Virus record (IMG/VR): IMGVR_UViG_3300028299_000002
Span: 1-64,000 of that record
Reading direction: 5' to 3' (one strand)
DNA length: 64,000 bases
Source of the DNA: a virus
Below, one piece after another: positions 38,645 through 46,786 of this stretch (the first letter of the stretch is position 1; each line of letters begins with the position of its first letter). The notes under the pieces are model-generated. The model ran no database searches. It was not told the origin of the DNA and was given only the letters and a program-made list of their open reading frames with translations. Position numbers and translations under genes: made by a program.

Positions 38645-39499
38645 TTATTCGTTTGGTTGAACAACTAATTCTTGGCTATAAATAGCATTCGTAACCTGAT
38701 CTTGAAATAATTCCTGAACTTCAAATTGGCAATGAACCAACATTGACGCTGCGGGTTCTATTCTGTCGTGGTTTGTTACATCCACCGCATCTCCGCCCAT
38801 GACTATTTCAATATCAAGTATATCCTCAGTCTTCATATACCGCTTGAATTGCGATTTTGAGTAGCGAAACAGGTTTGTAAACGTGTCAATTCGCTTATGA
38901 TTCGGATCTTGCCAAATGACTTCAATATTATCCTGATCAATCTGTCCCAATCCTCCGGGTATCATTTCACCCAAATACCGTTGAACTACCTGGTTCGGCG
39001 CACGAAGTACATAGATAGTTGAATTTTTTGTTGTTGGTGCTGTCCATTGACGCTTTATCTCGTACTCTTTCCATTCAGTCATCTGGTAATTGTTTAATAT
39101 CCGCTTAATGGCCGATATGACCAATTCCTTGCAATCAACTGCATCTGCCGTGAAAGTGGACGTGACAACCGCATCAACATCTACAGTAGTGGACAGTTCT
39201 TCGCTATCTGTATCCCGAATAAGAAGCCGGTAATAATAGTGCTTCCCGGTATCCACATTCATATCAAGTATTCCGTCAACAATTACACCATCTGAATCCG
39301 GCTCAATGTATGTAACCGGTACTTTTGTTTCTTCACCGGCGAAATAGGCAGTTATCTGTTCATCAGTGATGACCGCTATGTTTTTGAATATGTATAGGCG
39401 GTAATTAGTCGGTAAAACGGCTGGTACAACCCACTCCAGTTTTAATTCATTCCCAAGCGGATGATTAGTTGCTTTTATACTTGTCAATGGATTAACCAT
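38645..39499 (-). CDS. Structural protein with FN3-like N-terminus (tail/neck), 284 aa
   Basis: The N-terminal ~110 residues are an FN3-like module (GNELKLEWVVPAVLPTNYRLYIFKNIAVITDEQITAYFAG... YYYRLLIRDTD). The C-terminal part (SAIKRILNNYQM..., VLRAPNQVVQRYLGEMIPGG..., IEIVMGGDAVDVTNHDRIEPAASMLVHCQFEVQEL) reads like a tail terminator or completion protein. Its stop overlaps the endolysin start by one base. Confidence 0.6.
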   Translation of the reverse strand: MVNPLTSIKATNHPLGNELKLEWVVPAVLPTNYRLYIFKNIAVITDEQITAYFAGEETKVPVTYIEPDSDGVIVDGILDMNVDTGKHYYYRLLIRDTDSEELSTTVDVDAVVTSTFTADAVDCKELVISAIKRILNNYQMTEWKEYEIKRQWTAPTTKNSTIYVLRAPNQVVQRYLGEMIPGGLGQIDQDNIEVIWQDPNHKRIDTFTNLFRYSKSQFKRYMKTEDILDIEIVMGGDAVDVTNHDRIEPAASMLVHCQFEVQELFQDQVTNAIYSQELVVQPNE

Positions 39500-40257
39500 T
39501 ACGCATCCAGTTCCTTTAAACTTTTAACAAAATATTTATCGGACAGATATTCATAGGTATAATTACGAATATCTCCATGTATCCAAGTTGGAGCAATCCG
39601 GGACGGTTCAAGAGATTTCTGATTAGTAGTCGCCCATCCAATCTGAAATATCCCAAATTCAACCATCTTATTACGAAAGGAATTACACCGTTCCATATCA
39701 TCTTTTTTATCATCACCTGTTTGCATTGGGAAATCAAAATCAATGGCTTTACCAAAATGATTGGTGCTTTTACGGTCTTTTTGTCGGTTATTTTCCGTGC
39801 AGCGATATCCACAGGTCGGAAACGGGACCGGATAACCATACTTTACCGCATAAAACATACATGCCCGGAAAGCATGTAATATCGCCTTATGAATGCCCGG
39901 ATATTCATATTGACAATATGCTTCGCACCGTGGTTTCCCTTCCAGGTAAACACCAAAATTTAAACCATTCCCAAAACCATCACATTTACCGCAAGGACAT
40001 TTCAACATCTCAAAATCAATTGGATATTCATTGGCAAAGTCAAATATTGCCCGAATAGTATTTGGTCCCACAATCCCATCAGGGGACTTATCATTCATAT
40101 AATCTCGTTGGAATGCAATAACCTGTCTTTCAGTACCATGCCCATAGATACCATCCCAGACAGTACCGTTGAATCCGGCCAGACGCAGCTGTAATTCAGC
40201 TACATCTTCGCCATGGCATCCATGTTGTAATATTGATTTACCAAATATCTCATTCAT
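39499..40257 (-). CDS. Endolysin: peptidoglycan-binding + M15 peptidase
   Basis: A 252-residue lysin. Residues ~10-72 are a PG_binding_1 domain (HGCHGEDVAELQLRLAGFNGT...YGHGTERQVIAFQRDY...GIVGPNTIRAI). The C-terminal half is an M15-type peptidase: STNHFGKAIDFDFP (metal His and Asp) and THIH-like WIHGDIR. Extra cysteines (CPCGKCDGFG, CEAYC) are unusual and may bind metal. It cleaves peptidoglycan cross-links at lysis; neighbours encode holin and spanin-like proteins. Confidence 0.88.
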   Translation of the reverse strand: MNEIFGKSILQHGCHGEDVAELQLRLAGFNGTVWDGIYGHGTERQVIAFQRDYMNDKSPDGIVGPNTIRAIFDFANEYPIDFEMLKCPCGKCDGFGNGLNFGVYLEGKPRCEAYCQYEYPGIHKAILHAFRACMFYAVKYGYPVPFPTCGYRCTENNRQKDRKSTNHFGKAIDFDFPMQTGDDKKDDMERCNSFRNKMVEFGIFQIGWATTNQKSLEPSRIAPTWIHGDIRNYTYEYLSDKYFVKSLKELDA

Positions 40258-40261
40258 AAAA

Positions 40262-40783
40262 TCACCTAGTTATTAATGCCCCGGTTATAAATCCAGCGCC
40301 AATACCGACATAATACCACGGATTTTTATACAATGGTGTTTTATCAACGGTGGTTGTTACATGTATTGTAAAATCTCTCAATACTGCTTCATTTTTAATT
40401 ACAGAAATCGGCGGTAGAAATGCCGTAGTATGCAAATCCATAAAAAATTTGTATCTCCACGTATCGGTTGAATCTGTAAAATGAAAGGTTGAATCTGACC
40501 AGATCGCCGGTAAATAATAATGATGAATAACCGTTGAATCCTTTAGAATCAATGAATCAACAGGTATTTTTTCAAATGTTGTGTCCTTAAAGATATTACC
40601 GAATTCTTTTACCAAAGCATCGTAATCATATAGTATCATACCTTCGGTTGCTTTTTGAATAATTGCCTGGCTGTCAACCGGCATATATAGTGTTGTTTCA
40701 ACAATTTCCGGCTTTTTAGTAATCGTTAGAATAAATAATCCTGCCGCCGCCAATAATATAATTGTTTCAATATATTTTCTCAT
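40262..40783 (-). CDS. Membrane-anchored lysis-cassette protein (spanin-like)
   Basis: A 173-residue protein with an N-terminal helix (TIILLAAAGLFILTI), a long extracytoplasmic beta region, and a second hydrophobic stretch near the C-terminus (YYVGIGAGFITGALI). This topology, next to endolysin and holin, suits a unimolecular spanin that links inner and outer membranes, though outer-membrane lipidation is not evident. Alternative: a different lysis accessory protein. Confidence 0.55.
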   Translation of the reverse strand: MRKYIETIILLAAAGLFILTITKKPEIVETTLYMPVDSQAIIQKATEGMILYDYDALVKEFGNIFKDTTFEKIPVDSLILKDSTVIHHYYLPAIWSDSTFHFTDSTDTWRYKFFMDLHTTAFLPPISVIKNEAVLRDFTIHVTTTVDKTPLYKNPWYYVGIGAGFITGALITR

Positions 40784-40995
40784 GTACTTGCCTCTGTCTT
40801 TTTTTGGATAACTTTACCAGTTACACCAATACCAATCATCAAAGAAGCCATTGCAACATGATCCGGATGTATAAAAGCGAAAATAATACCTGAGATAACT
40901 AAAATGAATGATATAAGACGTGCCATTGAATTTTCAGTATTCTGCTTAAAGAAATCACCAATATAATTAAATGCTTTTTTTACTTCTTCTTTCAT
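40780..40995 (-). CDS. Holin-like membrane protein, 71 aa
   Basis: ATG 40995 starts MKEEVKKAFNYIGDFFKQNTE; the upstream ORF extension would overlap the next gene. Two transmembrane helices (LISFILVISGIIFAFI and MASLMIGIGVTGKVI) with a charged C-terminus fit a class II holin. It lies in the lysis cassette next to endolysin. Role: timing of membrane permeabilisation. Confidence 0.7.
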   Translation of the reverse strand: MKEEVKKAFNYIGDFFKQNTENSMARLISFILVISGIIFAFIHPDHVAMASLMIGIGVTGKVIQKKTEAST

Positions 40996-40996
40996 T

Positions 40997-41281
40997 TCAA
41001 TCACTTTTTGGTGTTTTATTCTCAACAACTACAAGATGTATTTCATTTACTTGTTTAATCATGTCTTTAATATCCTTGCGATTTTCTGCGACACCTTCTT
41101 TGTTGTGGCCTATTTCTGTATCGTGTTGAGCAACTTTTTCACGAATAGGCTGAGCTGATAATGTTGTTATTAATATACCAACGACCACACCTATTATTGC
41201 CATAAAACCACCAACAATACTTACCAATGTTGCAACTTTTAGTGTTATTGTTGATTCTGTTTTTTCTTTACCGTCAGGCAT
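40997..41281 (-). CDS. Small membrane/coiled-coil protein of lysis cassette, 94 aa
   Basis: ATG 41281 has GGAG seven bases upstream and starts MPDGKEKTESTITLKVATLV; the longer frame from 41494 has unlikely sequence. One transmembrane helix (VATLVSIVGGFMAIIGVVVGILITTL) is followed by a heptad-rich periplasm- or cytoplasm-facing helix (EIGHNKEGVAENRKDIKDMIKQV). It resembles a haemolysin XhlA-type accessory of lysis. Confidence 0.65.
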   Translation of the reverse strand: MPDGKEKTESTITLKVATLVSIVGGFMAIIGVVVGILITTLSAQPIREKVAQHDTEIGHNKEGVAENRKDIKDMIKQVNEIHLVVVENKTPKSD

Positions 41282-41309
41282 TAGACATCTCCGAATTGTA
41301 AATAATCGA

Positions 41310-41657
41310 TTATAGCAATCCCGCTTTTTCCAGTCTTGTAATAAATTCAGCCCGCGTTTCCACCGACTCGTCCCACTGATAATCGGCCCATATATCCATA
41401 TCATCTGCGGCCTGCTCTTTTTGAGTTTTACCCCAATCAATGCATCCCTGGCGATATGCCAGATATTCCTGAAATTTCTCATCATTGGGATCAATCATGC
41501 CACGGCTGTGCACCTCTAGTTCGTTCGGCTTGCCGTCGTCTTCGCCGCTTGGACTGTACTTTTCACGTATTTTTAATTTAATCTGCCTATCAATCTGAGA
41601 ATCGATAGGAATTGCAATGTTTTGTACCTCGCTGCCAATTCTTACATACTTATACAT
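41310..41657 (-). CDS. Hypothetical protein, 115 aa (between RT and lysis genes)
   Basis: A charged, helical protein (IDPNDEKFQEYLAYRQGCIDWGKTQKEQAADDMDIWADYQW). It resembles the small proteins of unknown function found after tail or fibre genes. It sits directly downstream of the DGR reverse transcriptase, five bases away, but I see no sequence link to retrohoming. Confidence 0.55.
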   Translation of the reverse strand: MYKYVRIGSEVQNIAIPIDSQIDRQIKLKIREKYSPSGEDDGKPNELEVHSRGMIDPNDEKFQEYLAYRQGCIDWGKTQKEQAADDMDIWADYQWDESVETRAEFITRLEKAGLL

Positions 41658-41661
41658 TTAT

Positions 41662-42672
41662 TTATCCTCCAATTAAAATAATATTACCTAATATCTTATT
41701 GCGTATCCGCCAGCTGTTTGCCCATTTAGAATGTCCGATAAAACTTTGTATAGACTGGTTAATTTTATCGAAGCTAATTTTGCCTGAATTATATAATTTG
41801 CTTAGTTTTAATAAGTTTAGTTTATTTTTAATAATGCATCTTTTTCTAAGTAAACTAAATTCATAAAATTGTCTGTAACCAAGAAAATCTATTCCTTGTG
41901 ATAATGGAAATAATTTGGTCTTTCCGTTAAATACAATATGAAGATCGTTATTTATATATTGTTTTATTTGTTCAAATATATCCCATAGTTCAGATTTATT
42001 ATTACCAAGTATGACAATGTCGTCCATGTATCTGACATAATACTTAATACCCAAATCCTGTTTCACAAAATAGTCAATTTCATTGAGATAAATATTAGCA
42101 AACAATTGGGATGTTAAATTTCCTATTGGAATCCCTCTATCTGATCCATCAGAATCAATTATATGGTCTATTAACCATAATGTATCTTCACATTTGATTT
42201 TTTTACGGATTATCTGTTTTAACTGCGAATGATCTATATTATAGAAATACTTTGCTACATCACATTTCAATACATGGATATTATCGCCAAGACTATTGAT
42301 GAATTTTCTTACTCTCTGTATTCCCCGGTGTGCGCCTTTATTTAATCTACAGGCATAGGAATCAAATATAAACCCTTTATCAAATATTGGTTCAATAACA
42401 TTACACAAGGCATGTTGTACTATTCTATCTCTGAACGGCAGTGACATTATTAATCGTTTTTTGGGATCATATACATGAAATTTTTTATATTCGCCGGTAC
42501 AATAGGTTTTATTAATTAGTTCGTCTTGGATTTGGAATAGTCTGGATTCGTAATCGAACATATACTCCAATATCTCTCCATTTTCCTTATGCCCTAGGGA
42601 TGCCTTGCGATAGGCCAAATACAGGTTCTCAAATTCTGTTATTTTGTTATACAGATTGCCGTAACGTTTCAT
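41662..42672 (-). CDS. DGR reverse transcriptase
   Basis: A 336-residue reverse transcriptase from ATG 42672 (GGAG eight bases upstream; longer frame from 42846 is not supported). Family motifs: SLPFRDRIVQHALCNVIEPIFD, SYACRLNKGAHRGI, HVLKCDVAKYFYNIDH, GIPIGNLTSQLFANIYLNEID, catalytic YVRYMDDIVILG (YMDD), and IDFLGY. No maturase or group II intron domain. The sequence order and the adjacent Avd, template repeat and target identify a diversity-generating retroelement. It copies the TR RNA with adenine-specific errors into cDNA. Confidence 0.94.
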   Translation of the reverse strand: MKRYGNLYNKITEFENLYLAYRKASLGHKENGEILEYMFDYESRLFQIQDELINKTYCTGEYKKFHVYDPKKRLIMSLPFRDRIVQHALCNVIEPIFDKGFIFDSYACRLNKGAHRGIQRVRKFINSLGDNIHVLKCDVAKYFYNIDHSQLKQIIRKKIKCEDTLWLIDHIIDSDGSDRGIPIGNLTSQLFANIYLNEIDYFVKQDLGIKYYVRYMDDIVILGNNKSELWDIFEQIKQYINNDLHIVFNGKTKLFPLSQGIDFLGYRQFYEFSLLRKRCIIKNKLNLLKLSKLYNSGKISFDKINQSIQSFIGHSKWANSWRIRNKILGNIILIGG

Positions 42673-42980
42673 TGTGCAATCTCCATCGGGAGTTTCATCC
42701 GTCTTAGAATTACTACCCCCGATTTTGAAGTTTCCATTTGTTTTGCCGTTGCACCGGCAATGCCGGATACTATTTTGTCGGCAAGGGCTAATATTCCTTT
42801 TGATATTGCGCTGATTACACTTCCTTGAAAATGTAATATCCGGCATTTTCCAAAAGCGGAACGCAAGCCGATATTGTTGTTCACATTGCTTACCAGATTA
42901 TTGATGTTAAGATTGAACAAACCGGCCTTGACCCCATTATTCCAATTGCCGCCACGTAGCGGAAACAGACGCTTCAACAT
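42669..42980 (-). CDS. ORF spanning the DGR template repeat
   Basis: A 103-codon frame starting MLKRLFPLRGGNWNNG. Its ATG shares a base with the Avd stop (TAATG) and its TGA overlaps the RT start (ATGA), so ribosomes could pass from Avd through the template repeat to RT. It translates the TR in the same register as the target's VR (RGGNWNNGVKAGLF). A protein function is unproven; the frame may only couple translation. Confidence 0.4.
   Translation of the reverse strand: MLKRLFPLRGGNWNNGVKAGLFNLNINNLVSNVNNNIGLRSAFGKCRILHFQGSVISAISKGILALADKIVSGIAGATAKQMETSKSGVVILRRMKLPMEIAQ
42852..42964 (-). repeat. DGR template repeat (TR)
   Basis: A 113-bp segment aligned without gaps to the variable repeat at 43372-43484 (offset 520). 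There are about 21 mismatches; about 18 are at positions that are adenine in the TR sense (minus) strand, concentrated in AAC/AAT codons, the hallmark of adenine mutagenesis. The last ~22 bp are identical in both copies and probably include the homing start site. Confidence 0.92.
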
Positions 42981-43321
42981 TAGCCCTTCTGAGTTTTTAT
43001 CCAACCGCCAAGCATTCTACCGATTTCACTTAACTTCTCAGATAAAATCTCATATTTTTTAAACGGTATATATGCAAAATCTTTTGCCAGCCTGACTTTG
43101 TATTGAAGCCCATTCAAATGAACATCCAATTGAAACAATTCATGCATTTTATTCCGTTTCTTATTTGCTATTATCATTAACTCGATCATTTTATAAAAAT
43201 CCTGCCGGATATCCGCCGCCAGAACATGCTTCTCACTCTTCGGAAAATACTTCAATGCAATATAGGCGTATTTTGTGGCCTCGTATGCCCGATCTAAAAT
43301 TAGTAGCGTATTACATTGCAT
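42980..43321 (-). CDS. DGR accessory variability determinant (Avd)
   Basis: A 113-residue helical basic protein between target gene and template repeat, in the place of Avd in many DGRs. The sequence (LLILDRAYEATKYAYIALKYFPKSEKHVLAADIR...LLGWIK-like end) fits the four-helix bundle of Avd (S23-like) proteins that bind RT and TR RNA. Its stop codon overlaps the start of the TR-spanning frame. Confidence 0.85.
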   Translation of the reverse strand: MQCNTLLILDRAYEATKYAYIALKYFPKSEKHVLAADIRQDFYKMIELMIIANKKRNKMHELFQLDVHLNGLQYKVRLAKDFAYIPFKKYEILSEKLSEIGRMLGGWIKTQKG

Positions 43322-43344
43322 TTGCGATATTCCCTTTCAGATTA

Positions 43345-44571
43345 TCAGGTTACAGAACTCAGATCACCAACAAAAGCGGAACGCAAGCCGATACCGCCGT
43401 CCACACCGCCCCCCAGATACCCGATGTGAAGAGCGAACAAACCGGCCTTGACCCCATTACTCCAAGGGCCGCCACGTCGCGGAACATTGTTCTCACCGAC
43501 ATCTGGTTTATAAAAGTAATCGTTCCCGTAATCGGCGGTAACATCGCTATGGGCAATCAACGCCAGTATTTCCGCATCATCATCAGAATATGCTCCGGCA
43601 GGGGTAAAATTGGCAGCATTCTCTTTGCTGAAATCTTCGTCGGTAGTGCTGTTCCATTCACCTATCTGTGCCCACGGTGCGCCTGGTGCGGTTGCGATGT
43701 CTTTGAGTTGAGCAGGTGTCGCAATGGCCGCCTCGTTGTCAGGAATGATCCAGGCTTGTTTTGCAGTCCCCGCATCCGGTGATTGTAGCCCGACTATCCA
43801 CTCCCAAATATTGCCATTCATATCAAATATACCCGATGGGTCAAAGTTGTGAGATGATAAAACTCCGCCGCTTCCGGTTCTCCATCTGCCATAATAAGGC
43901 GCTCCGTAAGAACCTCCGTTACTCCCGATTGTAAGCGTTTCGTTAAGCGGCAATCCTGTAATTCCTTTATTGTCAATGTCCCGGCAGTAGTCATTATTGC
44001 CCCGACAATATGATGCAAATATGCTATCCTTATACATCTGTTTACACCACAATGCAACTGCCGCCCATTCAGCGTTTGTCATTAGATGGAATATATTGCC
44101 AGCCGCCCGCATCGCCGCAGAGTTTTTGGCTTCGCAAATATCAATCGCAGCATTGAAATTCAAATATACCGCCGGGTCTTGATAGGGCAACGATGCTGCC
44201 ACATGACCGGCAACCGATCCTGACCAATCCGCAATTTGAGTCGCCTTGATTGCACCCGTAGCAGCTATGATGGCGGAAGCCTGGTATTTTGCGACCCAGA
44301 ATCCGGCATGTTCCACACCTCCCCAGATGAAAGCCGGGTGAACCAGTGCCGAAGCAAAGCCGTTCGTAGGGTCCCAATTGAACTTCGGGATGAAGACATA
44401 AACCCCTGGAAAACCATATTGGTCAAACAATACCTTATTATTTGGTAATGAGTTAAATATTGACATGAATTCGGCACCGGGACGACTTAGATCGCCCGCT
44501 ATAGGCCAGCCAAGTTCTTTGATTAATAATTTCTGATATACATTTTGCCATTGATCGTTTAGTCCAGCCAT
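43345..44571 (-). CDS. DGR target protein, C-type lectin/FGE fold
   Basis: A 408-residue diversified protein. The C-terminal ~200 residues have the FGE-sulfatase/C-type lectin layout: GIFDMNGNIWEWIVG, then RRGGPWSNGVKAGLF and GIGLRSAF. The variable repeat (43372-43484) encodes ~residues 364-401 at the very end, where the lectin fold presents a ligand-binding surface. Unlike the classic Mtd, it is encoded between head and neck genes rather than beside the tail fibre, so it may be displayed on the head or neck. Role: altered receptor or surface binding. Confidence 0.92.
   Translation of the reverse strand: MAGLNDQWQNVYQKLLIKELGWPIAGDLSRPGAEFMSIFNSLPNNKVLFDQYGFPGVYVFIPKFNWDPTNGFASALVHPAFIWGGVEHAGFWVAKYQASAIIAATGAIKATQIADWSGSVAGHVAASLPYQDPAVYLNFNAAIDICEAKNSAAMRAAGNIFHLMTNAEWAAVALWCKQMYKDSIFASYCRGNNDYCRDIDNKGITGLPLNETLTIGSNGGSYGAPYYGRWRTGSGGVLSSHNFDPSGIFDMNGNIWEWIVGLQSPDAGTAKQAWIIPDNEAAIATPAQLKDIATAPGAPWAQIGEWNSTTDEDFSKENAANFTPAGAYSDDDAEILALIAHSDVTADYGNDYFYKPDVGENNVPRRGGPWSNGVKAGLFALHIGYLGGGVDGGIGLRSAFVGDLSSVT
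43372..43484 (-). repeat. DGR variable repeat (VR)
   Basis: At the 3' end of the target gene. Compared with TR, the sense strand has substitutions at most TR adenines (e.g. Asn codons changed to Pro, Ser, Ala, His, Gly, Tyr, Asp). About three differences fall at TR thymines. Confidence 0.92.
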
Positions 44572-44583
44572 TTTATTGCTCCT

Positions 44584-45744
44584 TTATCTTATTATTACTC
44601 TATCTATTTCAATATTCCCCGCCGCAGCATACAAAGCATGTATAATTTGCTCCTGCACTGCTGCCGATATTTCGTTCTTACGAATGACCAGAAGACACAT
44701 TTCGCCGTCAAATATCACAGAAGGTATTTCTGCCGAAGTGGTCGGATTTTCTGCCGAAGTGGTCGGATTTGCACTATTTCCGGCATTGCCAAATACCTGT
44801 ACTTCACCGGACAATGCTCCGGCCCCTGTTTGTATATCACATACCCATTTATCTATCTCTGCCCCGGCCACAGAGAATACATCGCTGCCGATTTTCAGAT
44901 AGGATTCATTTGCCGTTCCCGGTTTTATCAATGCAATAATCGAATACCCGGTTTCACTCAAACTGGGTATTTTGAATGTTCCGCTATTAAGCAGTCCTGA
45001 ACCGATCAATCCCGGCTTGCAATTTGCATCTAAGTTTGACCGTACCCATTCAATTGTATAATTACCGGTCAGATCAACTTGATTCCCATAACTAAATGCA
45101 ATTTGTAATAATGTATTAGCATCCAGTACTGGTATGAACCCCCATCCATAAAATTTTAATCCAGTAGGATCATATCCCGCCGGTTTATTGACATATTCAC
45201 CTGCATGACCATCAACGGTTATGCTAAATTGAATACCGTTATATCCTATTTGAATTGAATAATCTGTATCATCGGATAATGCCGTATCATATAATACTGT
45301 TTCAGACAGAGAATTTGTCCCGTCCGATGCTACGATATAGAGCTTATTATCTGCTTTTTGATAAACACATACAAAATTACCGGTAGATAATTCCATGTCC
45401 TCGGTTAAAAACAGTATCACTCTTTTGACCGTTGCAAGGTCAGGTTCGACGGATACAATATTAAGATCAACATAAAACAACCAATCGGAAGGACTGAATG
45501 GCGCAGCGCTCAGATCATACGGTAATTCCGTACCCCGAATGTTGTCCGACCCGCTAACATAACCTTGTTTTATTAATATTTTACCGGTCGGTTTAACAAC
45601 GTTCAAACCGCCCTTATCACTCAAAGTATCCTGTTTGTCGGTAATGCTTACCATATTACGATCACCGCCACAAATCAGGTATTTACCATCACTCATTAAA
45701 GTTTTATATACATGTCCCGTAGATTCTACTGGATTTATTTGCAT
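44584..45744 (-). CDS. Structural protein upstream of the DGR target, 386 aa
   Basis: A beta-rich protein (DLNIVSVEPDLATVKRVILFL..., LSETVLYDTALSDDTDYSIQIGYNGIQFSITVDG) with a lectin/LamG-like sandwich character, followed by a linker with a tandem NPTTSAE repeat. It probably belongs to the same surface structure as the DGR target, which follows 12 bases later. No enzymatic motif. The 21-bp tandem DNA repeat at 44728-44769 makes the linker length potentially variable. Confidence 0.6.
   Translation of the reverse strand: MQINPVESTGHVYKTLMSDGKYLICGGDRNMVSITDKQDTLSDKGGLNVVKPTGKILIKQGYVSGSDNIRGTELPYDLSAAPFSPSDWLFYVDLNIVSVEPDLATVKRVILFLTEDMELSTGNFVCVYQKADNKLYIVASDGTNSLSETVLYDTALSDDTDYSIQIGYNGIQFSITVDGHAGEYVNKPAGYDPTGLKFYGWGFIPVLDANTLLQIAFSYGNQVDLTGNYTIEWVRSNLDANCKPGLIGSGLLNSGTFKIPSLSETGYSIIALIKPGTANESYLKIGSDVFSVAGAEIDKWVCDIQTGAGALSGEVQVFGNAGNSANPTTSAENPTTSAEIPSVIFDGEMCLLVIRKNEISAAVQEQIIHALYAAAGNIEIDRVIIR
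44728..44769 (-). repeat. 21-bp tandem repeat in structural gene
   Basis: Two perfect 21-bp copies (44728-44748 and 44749-44769) encoding the repeated NPTTSAE. In frame, so copy changes would only alter linker length. Confidence 0.9.
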
Positions 45745-45745
45745 T

Positions 45746-46786
45746 TTATTCCCCTAAATTGTCAATTGTCAAACTCTGGGCATTGATATAATTCCGCAAT
45801 GCTACCATAACCTTTTTCGCCGGTTGATCGTCATCACCGCCCCTGTCCGATCCCATATCGCTGTGCATGATATACTGCAATGGTAAACGATGCTCAACGC
45901 TGTAATAATTACCGTCTTCCGGTGAATTACCACCATCAATCCATGTAATTATATTACCACTGACAGAATAATCAACACCAGGCTTATAAATAGTGGATTT
46001 TTGAGATATTTGTTCAATGTTCTCAATATCAAATGCCTTAATCGTATCATTCACGGATCTCTGACATAAAGCAGAATCCCTAAAAAACCGATTTTTCATT
46101 ACAAAAACATCACCCACCGACAGAGTATTATAAATCGGTAAGTATATCTGTCCGCTATTTAACCATGTATAATCATAAGGATATCCGCTTTCACTCAATC
46201 CAAGTATATCATAAGTAGCATCATTGGCCGACGGTTTTAATATTTTTACTTTGGATGATTCACCGGCAGTCAATGACCGAATTGTAATATACCCGGTCCC
46301 AATATTACCGTTCACATCGGTTTCAAAAGCACATGTATCATGCAATGCGGTATTAATATTTGCAATAATTGTTTGGATTTTGACATTTTCAGGATCACCG
46401 GCATCCGTTGAACAGTCAATTTCAACCGCCGCATTACCGTCAATGCCAATATTTAAATTATATTCACTTGAAAGATTAATCCCAGCACTCAGATTAATTT
46501 TACCTGTGATCTGGGCATTATTTTTATCAAGCATATAGGGAACAGTCATTAAACGTCCGCCCTGCAGTATTGTACCAGCCTTTTCGGTAATTTTATCATA
46601 CCGGATATTGGTACTGATCAACCGGTATTCAATCGGAGAATGATATCGAAAACCACCAAAACAACCACATTTAGGATCATAGGAACCATTATATGACCCG
46701 TAGCAGCTGCACAGATAACCGGAATAATATTTCACTATTACTCCGAAGTCATCCATTAGGTCTTGTGGTATTGTGTTCAGATTCAC
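45746..46786 (-). CDS. Head-tail region structural protein, 346 aa
   Basis: Has a Cys-rich N-terminal part (YLCSCYGSYNGSYDPKCGCFGGFRYH) that probably binds a metal, and a beta-rich C-terminal half (LSAGINLSSEYNLNIGIDGNAAVEIDC). Its end overlaps the start of the gene for the gp10-like protein. Position between head-to-tail and surface genes suggests a neck or decoration role. No family recognised. Confidence 0.6.
   Translation of the reverse strand: MNLNTIPQDLMDDFGVIVKYYSGYLCSCYGSYNGSYDPKCGCFGGFRYHSPIEYRLISTNIRYDKITEKAGTILQGGRLMTVPYMLDKNNAQITGKINLSAGINLSSEYNLNIGIDGNAAVEIDCSTDAGDPENVKIQTIIANINTALHDTCAFETDVNGNIGTGYITIRSLTAGESSKVKILKPSANDATYDILGLSESGYPYDYTWLNSGQIYLPIYNTLSVGDVFVMKNRFFRDSALCQRSVNDTIKAFDIENIEQISQKSTIYKPGVDYSVSGNIITWIDGGNSPEDGNYYSVEHRLPLQYIMHSDMGSDRGGDDDQPAKKVMVALRNYINAQSLTIDNLGE

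Noticed and set aside
41662-42672. Reverse transcriptase as group II intron or retron
   Set aside because: No maturase/HNH domain, no intron domain V-like end, no msr-msd structure; instead TR, VR and Avd are adjacent, so DGR is the better explanation.
43165-43782. 205-codon plus-strand ORF over the DGR
   Set aside because: Antisense to Avd and the target gene; no ribosome site and no protein-like motifs.
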